A stretch of DNA of 64,000 nucleotides from Phoenix dactylifera (Eukaryota > Streptophyta > Magnoliopsida > Arecales > Arecaceae), in the NCBI RefSeq assembly GCF_009389715.1, contig NC_052399.1:28281146-28345145 (forward strand), read 5' to 3'. The notes below the pieces were generated by a model. The model saw only the letters and a list, made by a program, of their open reading frames with translations. It ran no database searches and had not been told where the DNA came from. A program made the translations under genes and the position numbers. Positions within the stretch are counted from its first letter, which is position 1. Each line of letters starts with the position of its first letter. This document shows, one piece after another, positions 38,892 to 51,133 of the stretch.

Positions 38892-40215
38892 TCTTCAGGT
38901 TAGCTGCAATGTGTAAATAATAAAATTTAGAATAACCATAGTTCCTGTAACCTTACAATGAAAAATCAAATACTAAGGGCCAGATTGCCATCATTGTTGT
39001 TTCTGTGTTTTTGTTTCTCTCCAAAATTAGTGAAATACCAGATGGATATGTACATTGAAGATATCATTTGCACAAAAGTTCTGCTGCTCCTTGCTTTTGT
39101 TCATATTCTTTTTCGAAAGCAACAAACCTCTGCTTCCAGAAGCTCTGAGATTTTACAAACAATTTCAAAAACCAAAAGGGTTTCATTGTTCACATTCTTG
39201 GTCTCATTCATTTTTCTTCCTGGTTTTGGAAGCTGAAAACAGAAAAAAGAAAAAGAAAAAAAAGAAGCAATACCAAATGGGCCCTGAAATTCTCAATAAG
39301 ACGTGCAAAACGTAACCAAGAACATCCAAAGACCGACTGATTATAATTCCCTATATCTTACTAATCAATTTTTACATGAATTCACAGTTAATCACGAATA
39401 GATTGGGATTACAAATTTCCAATACAATAACAAGTTCAAGATTAAAATCATCTACTAAAAGCCTAAAAGCTTAGAGAGCAAGAATTTTTCAAATCACCAA
39501 AAAGAGCAGAACAATAGATTAGGAAAAGGAACAGTTAAACTCTTTTCATTTTTATTTCTCTTTCATTATAATGTGGAGCACCCATCTTTCAAACAGTCAC
39601 TAGGATTGCAACCGATCTTTTACGATAATATAATAAGATTTTTTCTCTTAAAACCCTTTCCACTCCAGTACCTAAAAGTGTTTAACGTAGCCACCACCAT
39701 ACCACGACCCTAAAAGGTTTTCCCATGATTTGCCATCGAGCATTCAAATACCATGGATTCTCCAAACATTTTCAAAATAAGATTAAAAGTCAAACTTCGA
39801 ACAAAAAATAGGAAAGCTGTTATCTCCATGAGAGGCTCAAAGAAGGAAGCATCCACATCAGATCTTCCTTAAAAAAAAAAAAAAAAAACTACCATCTCAG
39901 ATCCCCAAAGAACTAAACCAAAAATCTCCAAAACATTTATTCAACCATATTTCAATTCAAAATGAGAAAAATGTATTTTTGCATTCCAGAGTCAAAACTT
40001 GCCCAGCAAAACCCCGATAATCCACCATCAACCAGTTCGTAAGAATAAATTCCAAAGAAAAAGCTATAAAAGCTGACATTTTTACTGCCTCGCACTCACC
40101 AGAGAGATTCCGAAACTGCGGTTGGGGAATTCCTTGGAAGAATAAGATTAAGACGAGATCTCTCGCTCGGAAATCTCCGCCTCTCTGCCTCCCATTCTCC
40201 GCCTATTTTATCACG
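38892..40215 (-). promoter_or_regulatory. cysteine synthase 5' leader exon, leader intron and promoter
   Basis: On the minus strand a CTCTCTG|GTGAGT donor lies at 40100/40099 and a TTGCAG acceptor at 38905-38904, leaving 12 leader bases before the ATG. This predicts a non-coding first exon ending at 40100 and a leader intron of about 1.2 kb. The first exon would include a C/T-rich stretch around 40150-40200. Possible TATA-like sequences on the minus strand lie near 40205-40213 and 40246-40256. Transcript data would be needed to fix the start. Confidence 0.55.
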
Positions 40216-40719
40216 AAGGGGAACGAAGGGAGACAGAAAAATTGTATTTTTTATCCTTTTTTTTTTTTTTACCAGGAGAGCGAGATCTGCGCCGTCCGAT
40301 GGGGTCTCATGCGGTTCCCTCTGGAAAGTTCCAAGAAGGCCACTCTCCAAATCCGCGTGCTTCGGGCGACCAAGTCGCAGAACCGAGGTGCCGGAGATCC
40401 GACCAGTTAACGGGTCGGGTTTGGATCCGCCATAGGTTGATCCCCGTTCTTGGATTTAGAATCTAAACGTAATAAATTATCAAAATTACAGACTCAATCA
40501 AAATGAGTAGCCTAATCAAAGACCTTGTCCTACATATAGATCATTATCTGTTTGAATAAAATTGAGATCACCTTAGATTGACCGCGGTCTATTAGATTGA
40601 AACTAAGCGGTGGTATTAGAAATGCATTGTAATGTATATATGATATTAATTATTTGAAAAGTCTTAGGTTAGGTCATTACCGGAAAAAATAGGCCGGTAG
40701 AAATGGTTAATTTGTTTAA

Positions 40720-41240
40720 CTTGATTCGATTCGTTGTAGATGGCGGTAAAAATATCTAGTTAAAAAAGTAGTTAGGTTGGGATTGAGATTTTTGATTTAA
40801 TTATTAAATAGTTTAGATGAGAATTGATAAGTTTTTATAACTTATACTTCAATCTGATTCACATTTGATTTGACCCAACCCAGCTGACATATTAAAAATA
40901 GCACATGCTATTAAGTTCGGTTATTGCATCAGTTGTTAGGTTAGGAACTAAAATGTTTTGTATTTTGACTCGGCATGTTGGATACAATTCATTGTAGATC
41001 GCAGTAAAATTATCTATTTAAGAAACGAGTTAGGTTCGGATCGTGATTTTTGGCTTAATTATTAAATAGATTAGGTGAGAACTGACATGTTTTTATAACG
41101 TATATTTCGATCCGATCCATATCTGATTTAACCCAACCGAGCTGACATGCTAAAAATAGCACCAACTATTAAGTTCAGTTATTGCATCAGTTGTTAGGTT
41201 AGCAACTAAGATGTTTTGTATTTTGACTCGACAGGTTGGA
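40720..41240 (+). repeat. tandem duplication, unit about 258 bp, two copies
   Basis: Two diverged direct copies. ATTCGTTGTAGAT at 40729 recurs as ATTCATTGTAGAT at 40987. Both carry GTTAGGTT, AATTATTAAATAG, CAACC(C/G)AGCTGACAT and TTATTGCATCAGTTGTTAGG in the same order. Copies differ at many single positions, so the duplication is old. Confidence 0.85.
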
Positions 41241-42353
41241 TTTGAATCAAGTTAGAAATCGAATCTGTTGAGGGGTCAAGAAAGGACTCGGTCTATTCAA
41301 AAGAAAGATCGCCGGTTGGTGGTTGGTTTGACTTATGTTTTACTTACTTACTATGTGACATCACGTAGATGCATACATTTGATCTACTTTGTCGCCCCCT
41401 GCACGCTTAGTAGCCAACAACGAGAACGTAAAGCCCTCGCAAGAGATTAAGGTAAAGACCTAACTAGTAGGTGGCTTCCATACGTCACCTGCGAAGTGGA
41501 CTTCACAACTAATCATTCTTTAACGATGTCACCTGCACATTATCTTTTATTTAAATGGTAGAAAATTTATTACCTCTAACACTTCGAACAAGGCCATAGA
41601 GGACGACTCAGCAGCAGTAGTCGGATGAATTCAGAATCAGATAGAAACTGCACGATATTCAGAAGATCTTGAAAGGCCGTGTATCCCTAGTGGCTAGGCA
41701 TATCAACTAAAAAACGAACAGAACTGCAGATTGAGTTACCTCTTATATGATGAAACATTTTAAAGAAATTATATAATTTGAATTGTCAGCTATCTCGGTT
41801 GTGCTCTCTAATATTTTTTTTCCGACTTTGCTGCATGTATTAATAGCAGACGTTTACAATCTATTCATCTTTTATATATATATATATGTGTGTGTGGGGA
41901 TTGATAATCTACTCTCTATTATGGTAGGTTATCAATCTACCTATTTTTTCATAGACAAAAAATATTCTTAATTTTTATGACTCTTAAAGGTATTTTATGT
42001 CTTTTTACAATTCCACATTAACTCATCCTCTCGACCTCTAATTAATACTCTCTCTTTCTCTCTCTCCCAGTAGCAAGGCATCTATACGAAAGAATACTTT
42101 CAATGAACCCTTTGACACCACAAATTGTTTAAAATTGTCAACTCTTACTATGGCTTTCTCTTATTCGTTGATTTTGAGTTGAGCTGTGGAATTTTTATCT
42201 GGGGTTTCATTATCTGGATATCTGTTATATGGTCCGCCCAATTAAGTTTTTCTAGTTATTTGTGATAGTTTCTTTAATCTTTTCGGGCATTACCTTATTT
42301 GCATATGATATATTTTGTCTTCTAATCAAATTCTTATGTTGTATTAATATCAG

Positions 42354-42499
42354 GTGAAATTTCCCCAAGGTACTAAGATGTTGAACATTTTTAATAGCTA
42401 TTCCTCGAAGACTTCTATATCGGACGACTTTGGCTTCTATAAGAATCGGCAGAAAGCAATGCAGAAAAAGAAAGGAGCAAGCCACCTACTCCAAATGTG
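42354..42499 (+). pseudogene. exon-like captured segment A
   Basis: Preceded by ATATCAG and followed by GTACAT, it is open in one frame for 48 codons, beginning VKFPQGTKMLNIFN and continuing with SDDFGFYKNRQKAMQKKK. Splice-like borders and coding-like composition suggest an exon from a host gene. The parent protein was not recognised. Confidence 0.4.
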
Positions 42500-42835
42500 G
42501 TACATTCATCGGTAATATTTTCTTTGATACCTTCCATCATGGTTCTCATTTTTCTCTGAATAGGTTTTGTATTTAGTGGAAAAGAACTGTCTCTGCTTGC
42601 TAATTGAATATATCCAATTGGTCGGGTGTTATAGCAAATTCTGGTGATACCGGGAAATTTTCATGGATCATTCTATTTCTGCTTTCTAAGGAACGTTGGA
42701 AGCGAGACTTTGGATTGGACTATTAAAATAGATATAATCAGTTGCTAGACAATTACTAGATTTAATTAATCTATATGCTACAGTATTTTCTTTCTTTCTT
42801 TTTTTTGGCGGGGTGGGGTGATTATTGATAGATAT

Positions 42836-43836
42836 TGTTGCGGTTCAAATCTAACCCGAAGGTGTCCACGCCGGAGGAGTCGAGAGAGCTGCAGGAGTAT
42901 GAAAGAAGAGGATGAGAGCCACCTCCCACGTCGCCGCGTACCTGCACAAAGCCTCACTGGTGTCTCCGGTAAGGGCCCTCCGACGATCAAGTTAGAGTGG
43001 GCTCTTAGTTGGTCCAGCCAAAAGTCCCTTAAATGTTATCCGACAGCGCTATTTATAATTCCTGTGGAGAGGCCCAGGTGGCGGAGGTATTGCCCGTCCT
43101 TATCATGAGAGGGGATGGCTCTAAGTCGGATAGCGCGCAGCTAGAGCTTGCTGGTGGCGTGCGGTGCCGTCCGTTCTTGGAAATGGTAAGGTGTTGACAG
43201 TCGTAGTAGGGTATGGCCAGAGTAGCACGGCGATGTCCTTGCTGTCGTGGGCCAGCAAGCAAAGCATGGCATGGTAGCGTCGCTATGTACGGCCATGTAG
43301 GAGGGTGTAGGCACGCATATGGGTGCGGTTGTTAGCAGGGCCGAGCTCGTTGAGGGGTCGCATCATGCATTTAGTGAGGGCGACCTATGGGTGCTGAGGT
43401 TAGCCTAGCATACAGGTTCCGAGGTGTGCTCGGCGGAGCACCCCGAGCTCAAGGGTCGGGACGTATCATTGGAGAAGGCGCCCCGAGCTCGATCAGGGCA
43501 AGTCGGCTAATACAGAAGGCGCCCCGAGCCTGGTCGGAGCGAGTCGGCGAATACAAGAGGCACCCCAAGCTTGGTCGGAGCGAGTCGGCGAATACAAGAG
43601 GCGCCCCAAGCTTGGTTGAGGCAAGTTGGCGAATACAGAAGGCGCCCCGAGCTTGGTCGGGCGAGTCGGCGAATATCCGAGGTCGATGGAGCTTCCGAAG
43701 GAGTCCGAGGTCGGGCTGGTTCTGGGCCGGGCCGAAGTTTCGTCTAGCTGGCGTTGACGTCTATTAAGCCGAAATTGAAAGGCCCCCATCATTGTGAGCA
43801 GGACGATCCATTTGGCCCCCATCAGACACCATAACA
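42836..43836 (-). mobile_element. solo LTR (gypsy-like) nested in the inverted-repeat element
   Basis: On the minus strand it begins TGTTATGGTGTCTGATGGGG and ends CCGCAACA, 1,001 bases. Flanks GATAT (42831-42835) and TATAT (43837-43841) agree at 4 of 5 positions. Near its 3' end it shares CCTGCA..., GGGCCCTCCGA-type sequence with the solo LTR at 55886-56616, so both probably belong to one family. No internal retroelement region is present. Confidence 0.65.
43476..43680. repeat. 41-bp minisatellite, five copies, inside the solo LTR
   Basis: Five units of 41 bases, each AGGCGCCCC(G/A)AGC...GGTCGG...GAGTCGGCGAATAC. The first and fourth units are the most diverged. The long open frames at 43387-43767 (plus) and 43493-43837 (minus) come from this repeat. 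Confidence 0.85.
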
Positions 43837-43971
43837 TATATTTGATAATATTGTGATTTGTTCCGTGCTGTACGATTTGTGATTTTGTTCTTTGTTAGAT
43901 AGCCATTCATTTTAAGGATTTGATCAACAGCATTAGAGCTTCGCTAATGTTTTTATTTGTAACTTATACAG

Positions 43972-44085
43972 CCAAAAGCTGATGATGAATTAGCCCAGTT
44001 TGCAACGCAAGGTGATCCAGAGTTCAAACTTTCTCGTCCCCCATTGTTAGAGATGTCTGCTGGCAAGACCCAGGAAGAGCAAAAT
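43972..44085 (+). pseudogene. exon-like captured segment B
   Basis: Follows a pyrimidine/AT-rich acceptor TTATACAG at 43964-43971 and is open for 38 codons, beginning PKADDELAQFATQGDPEFKL and reaching MSAGKTQEEQNG at the G run. The phase does not join directly to segment A, so an intermediate exon may be missing. The parent protein was not recognised. Confidence 0.4.
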
Positions 44086-44220
44086 GGGGGGGGGGGGGGG
44101 GGAGGGTGGGGGAGAATGAGTTAACGTGGAATTATAAAAAGATGTAAAATATTCTTAAGCGTTATAAAATATAAAAATAGATAGATTGATAGCCTATCAT
44201 AATAGAAAGTAGGTTATCAA

Positions 44221-44281
<61 letters not shown>
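44221..44281. repeat. (CT)n(TA)n compound microsatellite
   Basis: About seven CT units, then about 23 TA units, directly at the right end of the inverted-repeat element. A shorter TA/TG tract (41874-41896) lies outside the left end. Confidence 0.9.
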
Positions 44282-44288
<7 letters not shown>

Positions 44289-47200
44289 CACTATGAGCAA
44301 GGTAGAAAAACATCATGAATATGGAACCTCTTTCTCATGAAGTAGATGTGCATCATAGCGTTATTTGCACCACTTAGCCCTTGCACAAGCTTTATAATAT
44401 TGTTGCTTAATTTTCTTTCTAGTAACTGTTTTGACTCACACCACTTATCATCTCAAATCTTAGTAAGATACGAGTTTGCCAACCTCCTATTCTCCTAATA
44501 GAGAAAAGAAATTAAAATATTTTCTATTTCATAGCCTGTTAACTGCTAAAAAAATATGGTACACTGCTCGTCAAGAAAAATGATTTTATATATTAAGAAG
44601 AGAATTCAATAAGGACTTATCGAGGTAGAGTGTTTTTTTTCTAGGGTATATCATCTTGACTTTATTTTTCTAGTTTTTTAAATGAACTAAAACGAAGAAA
44701 AATTTCTTAATGGAGATTTTCACTAGTAACAAGCAAATTTCTAAGTAATCAACTAGTGGAAGAAGTCTAACAAACACAAATTACACTTCCTAAACAATGG
44801 TTACTGTTGGTGGCAGGGGTGATCCCTACCTTGGAACAAAGTGTTTCCTTGGTGGAGTTAAGAGAAGCTTTGAAGAGCCTGCACTGTGCTTTATACAACC
44901 AACAAGCTACACCTCAAGGTTGACATTTTTAATGTGGTTAATTAAATCGCCACAAGGTCAGTTGGCACTGCACACTAATGCATGTCATGGGTGGGATCTT
45001 GGTGAGCTCTCCTGAGGTATTAACTTATTCTCCTGTATGCCTGGAGGCCAGGTAATATTGATAGCTATCTAGAGTTATCTTGGACTTGGACTTCTCATCT
45101 CCCTAACTCTGTAACTTAGCATGTTCCTGCTTCTTGATATTTTAGGTTGCTCTTTTCTAGTGAATGTAATGAGAAATATGAGCTAACATAATATGTGGAG
45201 CATCCCCTTGTCCTACCAAAGAAAAAAAAGAAGTTTTTGAAAGATTCATCCATTATGCACTAGGATCAATCTGGCTTTACAATGCAAACATAAAGTCAAT
45301 AAAATGCTTCATTTAATAGAATTAATAGCGTTGGTGATTTTTTTTTAAAAAAAAAACTAAAGTGAACAGTAATGCATAATGCCTATATTGAAATTTAGAA
45401 ATTTTTTGTAATAACAATAACAGCAGCAACAACAATTGCAATAAGTATATACAAACGAAGGGTGAGTAGAAACTATTCAAAAGTTTTACAGAAAAGCAAA
45501 AGTGCTTTGTAGATTCAATATAAGTTCTATCATTTATAATAGAATTTTTCTTCCTATTATAGATGCTTTTGGACGGATATCTAAATCCAATGCCAAAAAA
45601 AAGAAAAAAAATCTTAACAACCACATCCATACCTGATATCGAGCAAAATTGCAGGCATATACCCCGATCTGCATCCGGGTGTCATCAGATTATCCCACCA
45701 GAGGATCTGAATAAGAAAATAGATTTAATTGGATAAATTCAACCTGTTTTCAGCTCTACTTAAGAACTAGTGCTCGTCCACGGATATTAGCACTGGGTTA
45801 CGTATAATATTGATTGCCAAGCAAACAACTGAGCTCTAGATGGACAATATCGAACGTCGTGCGGGAGAGAAAAAAGAGCCATGAGATTTGGCTCGACTCA
45901 TTAATTGATGTTTGACCACCACAACATGTGAGGCAATGCATCCAAGTTTGCACTCAACAAACTTTTTCCTTAAATAATATCAAGGTTGCTTTGGGGACAA
46001 GACTCGAACAGGTATGCAAGGATCATGAATATTATTTTTTGGTGCAAATCATGAATATTATTTAGATGCATTCTTGTGATCATATCAAGGCACAAGAAGT
46101 GTATGGGATCGAATCACGAAGAAAAGCATCAAAGAGCACAGTTCTTAGTTCCAATACTATAGTGGGAATCAGCGAAGAGACTTGGTTTGTAAAGAGCACC
46201 CCTTCCCATTTATTGTTGTGTAAAAAGAGAATTGGATCGCTGTCGTTAGGTCTCTCGCTTTGACCATCTAGAGGGAGACATGCATGATAAAAAAAAAAAC
46301 TTGTTGATAGGTGGAGAGTGGTAAAAAGTCTTGTAGCTAAACTAGGTAGATGTGCTGCCTATATTGAATAAGTATAAAAAGGATAATCTTAAAAGATAAT
46401 GAGAGTAGCATGGTCTAAATATCTTGATCTTCAAAAATGTACTGTCGTCATAATGCTTGTCGTTGAAGAAGATGGATAATTTATTTATATATAAAATAAT
46501 AAGCGGAAGAATAACCGCTGACTCTCGTATCCATCCACATTGTCACAGTTTTCAGCGGTTCCGAAGATTTGCTTCCATGATCTCATGTATGGCAAAACCA
46601 AAAACCAAATCACAATCCAACGGATTTCAACCTATGACTAATATCCATGTGTCATGGTCAGTCATGGCCACATCCCATTCCTTCGGTCTGCTTATCATAA
46701 TTAGTGTCGCCGAATCCTGTTCCTCCGGCATAACCCTCCATATCTAGTTGGATTGCTGTTGCCGGATTTTATTAAATTTAATAAAAATCATATAACTATC
46801 AATTATTCTGACTTTTTTTAATCTCGTCTCTCTATATATATAGAGGGACTCCGTCCTAGATCATTTGTCATTCATGTATAAGTTGATAAGGACCCATCAT
46901 TATGTATTGCGAAACAAGGTAACCTCCTCCAAATGGCTCCAATCACTGGGCATTCCACGTTCACGGATGGCAGGTAATATAGAATTAAACATCTGTGGTT
47001 CTAGGTCAACCTTAAATTGGAGAGTGTTTAATTCATTCTATCTTCCTTTGCTACTTTTTTGAGGTGAAATGGATGAAAAAAAACATCAAGGAGTAAGAGA
47101 AATCAGCAACAGTTGAAAACTCTTGCATGTTTTGTAAAATGATGAATGCTCAGGACCGAGCAATCCCGTTGATACAAAGCTCGATCTTTATATAAGACCT

Positions 47201-49086
47201 AGAAATTTCCCATCTTGTGTAGGACCGCCCCGTCCCACGTAATGACCCAAAGAGATAAGGCCCTGGCGGACGACAGCCAAGCGACCCGCAAGAGAGGTTT
47301 CTTTAAGGAAGACACACCAAAGCGAAAGATTTTACAACGAATAATATAGAGGTAGCCCTCTCAAATCTCATAACCTCTTTTTCCTTCATAGTTTAACATG
47401 GAAGGTTCATGTAGTTTGCTGTATTTTTTTTCGTTAAATTGTTGGACTGATTTTCTGAAACATGGGGTGGAAATGATGTCAGTGTGGATTTGAACCATTA
47501 GCAGATATACCAGAATGCTAATTTTATTTGTTTGGATAGCATTTTCCGTGAACGTGGGATTTAAATTTGAAGATTCAATTACGTTGTAGTTAGTTTTTCA
47601 GATTATTGCACTGAGATTTACTGATTTTGCTACTTCAAGAACAGCAAAGATAATTTACTTTTTTGAGATTTTGCACAATTATTGTTTTTTAATCTGATGA
47701 TTCTGAAGGCCATTTCTCTTTTCTTAACATATTCTGGTTGGAGTTGCATGAACTTAGCTGCTGTTTGAACCTTAAGTTTACTTGGCTAAGAAATGCCAGA
47801 TGAGTGCTTTGGTCCGTAAATTTTGCCTTCTTGTATGTGAAGTTGAAATTCCTATGTTGCTACGAGGGATTTGCATGTAAGAGCAGAATCGTATAAGTAT
47901 CGACGAACAGAAGTTTACATGGTTGGAAAGGAAAAGAAGAGGAAAAGAGTAGGAATCTAGTAAGGGAGAAGAACTTAATATGTTGTTTGGATTTTTTATT
48001 AATTAAATTATACTGGTGTGGAGGATATGCAAAAAAGGGACATGGAACCAGCATCTTCTGCTTAGGTTATTAAGGACTGGCTGCATATATATAAAATAGG
48101 GCTTGACATAATGTTGGATTTTGGCATGTGTTGGTTTGGTCAGATTGGTTATATTCTGCTTGATGATGAACTTACACAGCTTAATTGTAATCAAATTGTA
48201 ATGCAAACTGGGCTATACCCCCAGTTGCACCCCTCCTCTACATGGAAAGAAGCTGAAGGATCTTGGGTACAGCAAAACTAAAAGCTCCTGTTGGTTTTCT
48301 TTTTAAATTTTAAAAGATGGTTTAAGGGTTCAAGCAAATTATTAAGATTCAAGAGGGGAGCAAGCCGGGAGCAAGTATCTATAAAGGACATAATGTCTTA
48401 GACTTTCTGTAATGGAGGGGTAATGTTTGTCCATAATGTGCAAATGAACCAATTCAATCATGGTAGTTTCAGAATAAAATCTTACATTCTCAATGAAATA
48501 CTTGACTGGCAAAACAACCACTAAGATACTGGTTTGTTATGCCCAGTTCCATGATCATATAAACTTCCTTCAGAAGACGAAGTTATGAGTCCAATCTGGT
48601 GAACTTGTTGGCAAATAATTAAAAAAGAATAATCTTAGATTCTGGCGATGCTCTAGTGTCGTAGAGTGACAATCATATGGTGTAAAGAGTGATGCATGAT
48701 GGTTCGATCCAACTATTGAGACGAGTGGTCTTGCATATTAGGCCACTCGTGGCTCTTACTATTCCATAATCATAGTTCTCTGTTCTCTTAAATTGTTGTG
48801 TGTGCTCAGGCCTCACTCTCAGCTGCCTAATACCTAGATATGCTTTCATGCACCAATAAAAGATCACTTCTTATGTATTCCATTTTATCCATTTTCTTGG
48901 TTTCTGATTTTTTTTTAATTTAACATTAAATTATATGCTTCCTTTCTCATGCTTTTTAGCTACTACATTCCTTTGAAACTCTGGCAGTATCCTTCTGATA
49001 AGAGGATCAACATTGTAATGGAATTTTTTATTATATGTTAAAAGCAATTCCTTTCTTTATGCTGTCATTGATCCAAGTGATTCTGA

Positions 49087-49093
49087 TATATAA
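49087..49093 (+). promoter_or_regulatory. possible TATA box of the Psb27-like gene
   Basis: TATATAA about 50 bases before the ATG at 49139. Position would give a very short leader. Alternatively the CAG at 49130-49132 could be a leader-intron acceptor and the promoter would lie farther upstream. Confidence 0.3.
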
Positions 49094-49138
49094 GAAGTGA
49101 TGAGAAGTCCTTTTCCCTTGCCAGTTATACAGGAAAGA

Positions 49139-51100
49139 ATGATTTCTTCTCTCTCTTTACTAGAAAATTGCTATTGTTGCTCTGCAAAACATATTAAAAA
49201 GAAGGCAAAACAGTTCTCTCCCTGTAAGTTTTGACTTCTGAGAACCACTCTTCTAGTTTATAGACCTATGTTTCAGCTAATTCATCCTTGTTTCATTGTA
49301 CCTTTTTTATGCAACAGAGCAGACAAACTGCAAGTGAAGGGCTCTTCAATCAAGTCTTCCCATGAAAATTTGGTTAACAGAAGGCTTGCGATATTTTGTA
49401 GTGGTGCCTCATTAGTTTCCAGTATAACGGTAAATTGTAACTTAACTGCATCACCTGCCAAGGCAGAAGAAAAGAACCCAGAAGATAAAGAGGCTGAGGG
49501 TAATGCTGGTGTTGTTGGAGCAATCAAATCCTTTTTGGATCCCAATGAGAAAACAAAATCTGGAAAAGTACTGCCGAAGGCCTACTTAAAGGCTGTAAGG
49601 GAAGTGGTGAAGACACTTAGAGAGTCACTAGAGGAAAATACAAAGGATGTTGCCAAATTCAGAAGGAATGCTGATGCTGCAAAGGAGTCAATTAGAGAGT
49701 ACTTAAGTGGTTGGAGGGGACAGCAAGCAGTTGTAGCGGAGGTACACGTCCTGTTGACCTTAATTTTGCTTTTTCATAATTGGGGTACGAAGATGCCATA
49801 TTACTGATAGATTATGCTCAAATTCACTCAGATCTTGTTCTTACACTAGGCAGTTTAAGTTTAAACTCCAAAATTAATGGTCCAGCTCCTTTTGCACTGC
49901 CAGAAAAATTAAACTGCACTATCTATCTCTTTTGGAAACTATTGATCTTTGGATTTGTTCCACAGAATCAGACGGAACTTTGCAATGATCCCTAGTATAT
50001 TTATTTGTTAATACTAAATATTAATGGTGTATATCAATACTCTTTCTCCTGATACCTTGTGTCTAAGCTGTTGCATATAACCAAAATAAACTTAGACTCT
50101 AGATTTCAACACTTGCCAATGATATTTGTCTCACTTGTAATTATCTGATTGTTAAAGTATATAATTATATACTTAATAGAAATTTACGTTCATACAAGAT
50201 AATTATTGTTAGCAATTGCTAAGAGGATCTAGCTGAGCCTATCTGTGAGGACCCGTGCATGCGTGTGTTTAGTCCCACACCGGTTATTCGTTGGGTAGGT
50301 CTTGGATACTTATACAGGATCAAGGAACCTAAATAATACCTTCCGGCTAGCCATTTTGGGTGAGGTCTTGGGTTGTTACATATGGTATCAGAGTGGATCT
50401 GGTCTATAACCTATGTGGACTAGGGAACATTACAGTATGAATTCATTGGGGCTGACTACGAGCCGATCGTGGTGTTTATGATTAGATTTGAATGGATTTG
50501 AACCCTTATCCTGATGAGGACGTTACGGCTTAACGGGGAGTATGTGAGGATCCGTACGGACATGTGTTTAGTCCTACATCGGTTATTCGCTGGGTAGATC
50601 TTGGGTACTTGTACAGGATCAAGGAACCCAAATAATACATTTTGGCTATCCATTTTGGATGAGGTCATGGGTTGTTATAAATGGTATCAGAGTGAACCCG
50701 GCCCATAACCTATGTGGACTAGGGAACATTGCAGCACGGATCTATTGTGGCTGACCATGGGCCGATCATGGTGTTTGTGATTAGATTTGAATGAATTTGA
50801 ACCCTTAGCTTGACGAGGATGTCAGGGCTTGAATGGGGCAGTATGTAAGGACCCATGCGGGCGTGTGTTTAGTCCCACATCGGTTATTCACTGGTAGATC
50901 TTGGGTACTTATACAGGATAAAGGAACCTAAATAATACCTTCTGGCTAGCCATTTTGGGTGAGATTTTGGGTTGTTACACTATCCGAGTTACTTGATTGT
51001 GCCTTGATATAGAAGCCCAATCCTTAAGTTTCTATTTAGCCATGTCCTCTCATTCTGATGTGCTGGAACAACTGACCCTGCATGCTCACATCCCTTGTCA

Positions 51101-51133
<33 letters not shown>

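Larger units (their letters stand above)
41899..44222. mobile_element. candidate gene-capturing inverted-repeat element (Pack-MULE-like)
   Basis: The left end (41899-about 42032) and right end (about 44111-44222) are inverted copies over about 110-135 bases. Both run from GATTGATAA, through TCTATTATG and CTATCAATCTA(C/T)CTATTTTT, to ATTCCAC(A/G)TTAACTCAT. Each end also contains an internal palindrome (GATTGATAATCTAC with GTAGGTTATCAATC). The interior holds two exon-like blocks, 42354-42499 and 43972-44085, and a later solo-LTR insertion. No transposase was seen. Outer limits are blurred by TA/TG/CT microsatellites, so no target duplication could be established. Mutator-like identity is an inference. 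Confidence 0.5.
40260..49138. other. intergenic region between cysteine synthase and Psb27-like genes
   Basis: Contains a 258-bp tandem duplication (40720-41240), the 2.3-kb inverted-repeat element (41899-44222) with a nested solo LTR (42836-43836), a (CT)n(TA)n tract (44221-44281) and a 17-base G run (44086-44102). Open frames at 44797-45015, 46457-46747 and 43387-43767 are unsupported or repeat-derived. From 44300 to 49080 the sequence is AT-rich with no recognised gene. Confidence 0.5.

Noticed and set aside
43387..43767. Open frame of 126 codons, plus strand
   Set aside because: Made almost entirely of the 41-bp minisatellite inside a solo LTR. The minus frame at 43493-43837 has the same cause.
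44797..45015. Frame of 72 codons, plus strand
   Set aside because: Slightly coding-like composition, but no recognisable motif and no adjoining exons.
46457..46747. Frame of 96 codons, plus strand
   Set aside because: No family resemblance, no splice context and no supporting neighbours.
50244..50979. Regularly spaced repeats as a possible CRISPR-like array
   Set aside because: Units of about 300 bases with LTR ends, primer sites and a target duplication are a retroelement. CRISPR arrays are not expected in plant nuclear DNA.
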